A program made the position numbers and the translations under genes. The notes under the pieces were generated by a model. The model was not told the DNA's origin and ran no database searches. It saw only the letters and a program-made list of their open reading frames with translations. Positions 61,224-64,000 of a DNA stretch of 64,000 nt are shown one piece after another. Source of the DNA: Methylocella tundrae (GTDB lineage Bacteria > Pseudomonadota > Alphaproteobacteria > Rhizobiales > Beijerinckiaceae). The stretch is from positions 3,258,501 to 3,322,500 of the forward strand of contig NZ_CP139089.1 in NCBI RefSeq assembly GCF_038024855.1, given 5' to 3'. How positions within the stretch are numbered: the first letter of the stretch is position 1; every line of letters begins with the position of its first letter.

Positions 61224-64000
61224 TTACCTTTCCACGACGGGACATTTCAGGCCCGATATCGCGGTCGGCTGCGGTGGCGGCGGACAGATCGGGGGACGGA
61301 GAACTTCTGGATATTTTTTTGCGAGCCATGCTAAGCCCGCGGCGGTTCCCGCCTCTTTTGGCGGCGCATCGGAATGCCGTGCGCGAATCGCATCGAGCAA
61401 GACCTCGGTCGCGGGTCCAGCCGCGGAGGGATAGACGATCGCGGTCAGCAGCTCCGTCGTTCCATCTCGGTTGGGCGCATGAGGCGATAAAGCAACCATC
61501 GCACGCGCCCACTCCGCCGACTCATCCTCCGTCGCAGCCCATGCCGTTGACGCCAGGGCCACGTGCAGAGCCTGCTGCCCCTGCGCGTCGGTCAGCTTCG
61601 GCGCCAGCGCCTGCAGCGCCTGCGCCAGCGCCTGGAACTCGGAGCTATCGGTCGTTTGGCCAATCTGCCCCAGCACCGAGGCGAGCGCCTGCTGCGCCTG
61701 CGCCTCGGTCAACACCGGCGCTAGCGCCTCAATCGCCTGCGCCGACGCTAGGAGCGGGAAGAGGAGATCGGTCGTCTCGCCGATGATCTGCCACACCATC
61801 GGGGCGAGCGCCTGCTGCGCCTGCGAGAGCGCCTGCTGCGCCTGCGCCTCGGTCAGCTTCGCCGCCAACGCCTGGAGCGCCCCCCTCAGCGCGCGAAGCG
61901 CGGAGGAATCGGTCGTTTGGCCAATCTGCTGCAGCACCGGGGCGAGCGCCTGCTGCGCCTGCGCGTCGGTCAGCTTCGCCGCCAACGCCTCAAGCGTCTG
62001 CGCCAGCGCCTGAAGCTGGTCGGAATCGGTCGTCTGGCCGATCTGCTGCAGCACCGGGGCGAGCGCCTGCTGCGCCTGCGCCTCGGTCAGCTCCGCCGGC
62101 AGCGCCTCAAGCGTCTGCGCCAGCGCCTCAAGCGCGAAGGGAGCGGTCGTCTGGCCGATCTGCTGCAGCACCGAGGCGAGCACCTCTTGCGCCTGCGCCT
62201 CGGTCAGCTTCGCCGCCAGCGCCTCAACCACCTGCGCCAACGCCTGAAGCCTGTAGCGATCGGTCGTCTGGCCGATCCGCTGCAGCACCGGGGCGAGCGC
62301 CTGCTGCGCCTGCGCCTCGGTCAGCTTCGCCGCCAGCGCCTGGAGCGCCCCCCTCAGCGCGCGAAGCGCGGAGGGAGCGGTCGTTTGGCCAATCTGCCAC
62401 AGCACCGGGGCGAGCGCCTGCTGCGCCTGCGCTTCGGTCAGCTTTGGCGCTAGCGCGTGGAGCGCCCGCGCCAGCGCCTCAAGCGCGGAGGGAGCGGTCG
62501 TTTGGCCAATCTGCTGCAGCACCGGGGCGAGCGCCTGCTGCGCCTGCGCCTCGGTCAGCTTCACAGGCAGCGCCTCAACCACCTGCGCCAACGCCTGAAG
62601 CCTGTAGCGATCGGTCGTCTGGCCGATCCGCTGCAGCACCGGGGCGAGCGCCTGCTGCGCCTGCGCCTCGGTCAGCTCCGCCGGCAGCGCCTGGAGCGCC
62701 CGCGCCAGCGCCTCAAGCGCGAAGGGAGCGGTCGTCTGGCCGATCCGCTGCAGCAGCGAGGCGAGCGCCTGTTGCGCCTGCGCCTCGGTCAGCTCCGCCG
62801 GCAGCGCCTGGAGCGCCCGCGCCAGCGCCTCAAGCGCGAAGGGAGCGGTCGTCTGGCCGATCTGCTGCAGCACCGAGGCGAGCGCCTGTTGCGCCTGCGC
62901 CTCGGTCAGCTTCGCCGCCAGCGCCTCAAGCGTCTGCGCCAGCGCCTGAAGCTGGTCGGAATCGGTCGTCTGGCCGATCTGCTGCAGCACCGGGGCGAGC
63001 GCCTGCTGCGCCTGCGCCTCGGTCAGCTTCGCCGCCAGCGCCTCAAGCGTCTGCGCCAGCGCCTGAAGCTGGTCGGAATCGGTCGTCTGGCCGATCTGCT
63101 GCAGCACCGGGGCGAGCGCCTGCTGCGCCTGCGCCTCGGTCAGCTTCGCCGCCAGCGCCTGGAGCGCCCCCCTCAGCGCGCGAAGCGCGGAGGAATCGGT
63201 CGTTTGGCCAATCTGCTGCAGCACCGGGGCGAGCGCCTGCTGCGCCTGCGCCTCGGTCAGCTTCGGCGCCAGCGCCTCGATCACAACCCCAATCGACTGA
63301 GGTCTGTTTATGCCAGGTGCACTTCGGAGTGCAGCTAACGCAGCACTAAGGAGTTTCTCGGCCTCACTTGGCAGCGGCCTTTGCAAACCTAGCGATCTGG
63401 AGACTTGCCCGAATCCGGGCGCCACGCGAACCATCTCCTCAGGGTTCCCCACCAAGGTGGAAATGAAGTCTTGTTGGATCGCCGTGTCCGCCGCCGCCAG
63501 CTTCCAAAGGGCATTGCGCTGGTGCGCGGTGAGGGGTTTGTCGGATTCCAACCCGAAATCGTTCAAAATAGCCTCAGCGAGAGCCTCGTTTGCATGGTCG
63601 AGTTGATGCTGCGTTTCCTTCGCCTGCGTCGAGGCCTGATTCAAGAAACAAAGTGCCGAAGCTGCAGAAAGAATAGCAAAACCCGCAGCAACAATAGCAA
63701 TCACCAAATATTTGAGCAGCCGGCGCCCTGAGGCTTCAGCTTGCCGTGCCGCGCCTTCAGCAGTTTTCCTGGCCTCTTCCTCGGCCGCCGCCCTAGCCTC
63801 TGCCTGTCGCGCCGCTTCCTCAGCGGCTTCCCTGGCCCGACGTTCCGCATCGGCAAGCCGCCTCTGATCCGCCAGATCGGCTTCCCGCTCCGCATCGAAA
63901 CGGCCCTTTTCCTTTTCCAGCGACAACTCGACATAATCGCGGAGGTCGTCCACTGCGACATCGCCGGGGTCGTCGAGCAGATCCCGGCCACGCTCGAGTT
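61224..64000 (-). CDS. Second TM-repeat receptor with near-identical 39-residue repeats (5' end outside window)
   Basis: The frame is open to the right edge (at least 925 codons). It begins with a charged region, then a coiled coil (ERRAREAAEEAARQAEARAA, about 45-90), a membrane helix LKYLVIAIVAAGFAILSAASAL, a juxtamembrane segment also found in the TIR-STAND protein (HQRNALWKLAAADTAIQQDFISTLVGNPEEMVRVAPGFGQ, abbreviated), then 15 repeats [25 protein letters not shown]. The C-terminus SAAGPATEVLLDAIRAR matches the end of the TIR-STAND protein. Missing N-terminus is probably an effector plus STAND NTPase. Stop at 61224-61226. Confidence 0.8.
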   Translation of the reverse strand, partial: LERGRDLLDDPGDVAVDDLRDYVELSLEKEKGRFDAEREADLADQRRLADAERRAREAAEEAARQAEARAAAEEEARKTAEGAARQAEASGRRLLKYLVIAIVAAGFAILSAASALCFLNQASTQAKETQHQLDHANEALAEAILNDFGLESDKPLTAHQRNALWKLAAADTAIQQDFISTLVGNPEEMVRVAPGFGQVSRSLGLQRPLPSEAEKLLSAALAALRSAPGINRPQSIGVVIEALAPKLTEAQAQQALAPVLQQIGQTTDSSALRALRGALQALAAKLTEAQAQQALAPVLQQIGQTTDSDQLQALAQTLEALAAKLTEAQAQQALAPVLQQIGQTTDSDQLQALAQTLEALAAKLTEAQAQQALASVLQQIGQTTAPFALEALARALQALPAELTEAQAQQALASLLQRIGQTTAPFALEALARALQALPAELTEAQAQQALAPVLQRIGQTTDRYRLQALAQVVEALPVKLTEAQAQQALAPVLQQIGQTTAPSALEALARALHALAPKLTEAQAQQALAPVLWQIGQTTAPSALRALRGALQALAAKLTEAQAQQALAPVLQRIGQTTDRYRLQALAQVVEALAAKLTEAQAQEVLASVLQQIGQTTAPFALEALAQTLEALPAELTEAQAQQALAPVLQQIGQTTDSDQLQALAQTLEALAAKLTDAQAQQALAPVLQQIGQTTDSSALRALRGALQALAAKLTEAQAQQALSQAQQALAPMVWQIIGETTDLLFPLLASAQAIEALAPVLTEAQAQQALASVLGQIGQTTDSSEFQALAQALQALAPKLTDAQGQQALHVALASTAWAATEDESAEWARAMVALSPHAPNRDGTTELLTAIVYPSAAGPATEVLLDAIRARHSDAPPKEAGTAAGLAWLAKKYPEVLRPPICPPPPQPTAISGLKCPVVER
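61560..63290 (-). repeat. Array of 15 nearly identical 117-bp coding repeats
   Basis: The word GGTCAGCTTC (or GGTCAGCTCC) recurs every 117 bases. First and last copies start 1665 bases apart, exactly 14 units plus 27 bases; the extra 27 bases are a small duplication at about 61811-61840 (adds SQAQQALAP to one repeat). Units differ at few positions, mainly in the hinge after QIGQTT (DSDQLQALAQ, APFALEALAR, DRYRLQALAQ, DSSALRALRG), and identical types recur non-adjacently. Confidence 0.95.

Noticed and set aside
61560..63290. CRISPR array
   Set aside because: Period is 117 bases with no spacer structure; it is a coding repeat of 39 residues in one frame.
61274..63349. Long plus-strand open frames across the repeat array (for example 62444-63349)
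   Set aside because: They are antisense shadows of the repeat-coding minus strand; low-complexity Arg/Pro/Ala-rich translation and no start signal.

Overview
The window is GC-rich DNA of an alphaproteobacterium, most likely of the Rhizobiales/Hyphomicrobiales (a Beijerinckiaceae- or Methylocystaceae-like genome is my guess). The signs are a ubiG / lysC / ptsP / prfA neighbourhood, a Mic60(mitofilin)-like gene next to hemY, and a large hairpin-forming intergenic repeat of a kind common in this group. I ran no database search; identities come from motifs, length and gene order.

Layout. (1) 1-21.6 kb is ordinary chromosome: the 3' end of a copper-type P-ATPase gene, purH, a YbjQ-like small protein, a DUF900 hydrolase lipoprotein, a transglutaminase-like protein, a PEBP protein, an EamA half-transporter with prfA, ptsP (EI-Ntr), lysC, ubiG, a TPR-glycosyltransferase, a secreted beta-helix protein, mic60 and hemY. 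(2) A tRNA-Thr(CGU) at 21685-21760 marks the change to accessory DNA. Everything to the right edge, over 42 kb, reads as a defence and mobile-element island whose right end lies outside the window.

The island in order: a five-gene operon with a type III restriction-modification system (res, dinD-like, mod), a GIY-YIG-like protein and a RelE-UvrD fusion helicase; a convergent type I Zorya operon (zorA-zorB-zorC-zorD) in which zorD is split by a frameshift; an unknown protein, an excisionase-like HTH protein and two tandem tyrosine recombinases; a SLOG-like protein; collapsed remnants of two TIR-domain receptor genes; two IS630-family elements, each interrupted by another IS (IS3/IS407-type in one, IS110/IS1111-type in the other); a patatin phospholipase; and a minus-strand cluster up to the right edge. 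That cluster holds a TIR-STAND-TM-repeat receptor (1394 aa), a SLATT-like membrane protein, a lysozyme-PGBD-CHAP cell-wall hydrolase, a DUF4071/TRAFs-binding-type protein, and a second TM-repeat receptor whose 15 repeats of 39 residues are almost identical at DNA level.

How it fits together. The left part of the island holds two anti-phage systems (type III RM and Zorya). The right part is a receptor region in which NLR-like (STAND) proteins with TIR or unknown N-termini are gained, lost and rearranged, next to candidate killing effectors (TIR, patatin, SLATT, cell-wall hydrolase). The most novel part is the five-gene minus-strand cluster at 52.7-64.0 kb, built around the '[15 protein letters not shown]' 39-residue repeat shared by both receptors.
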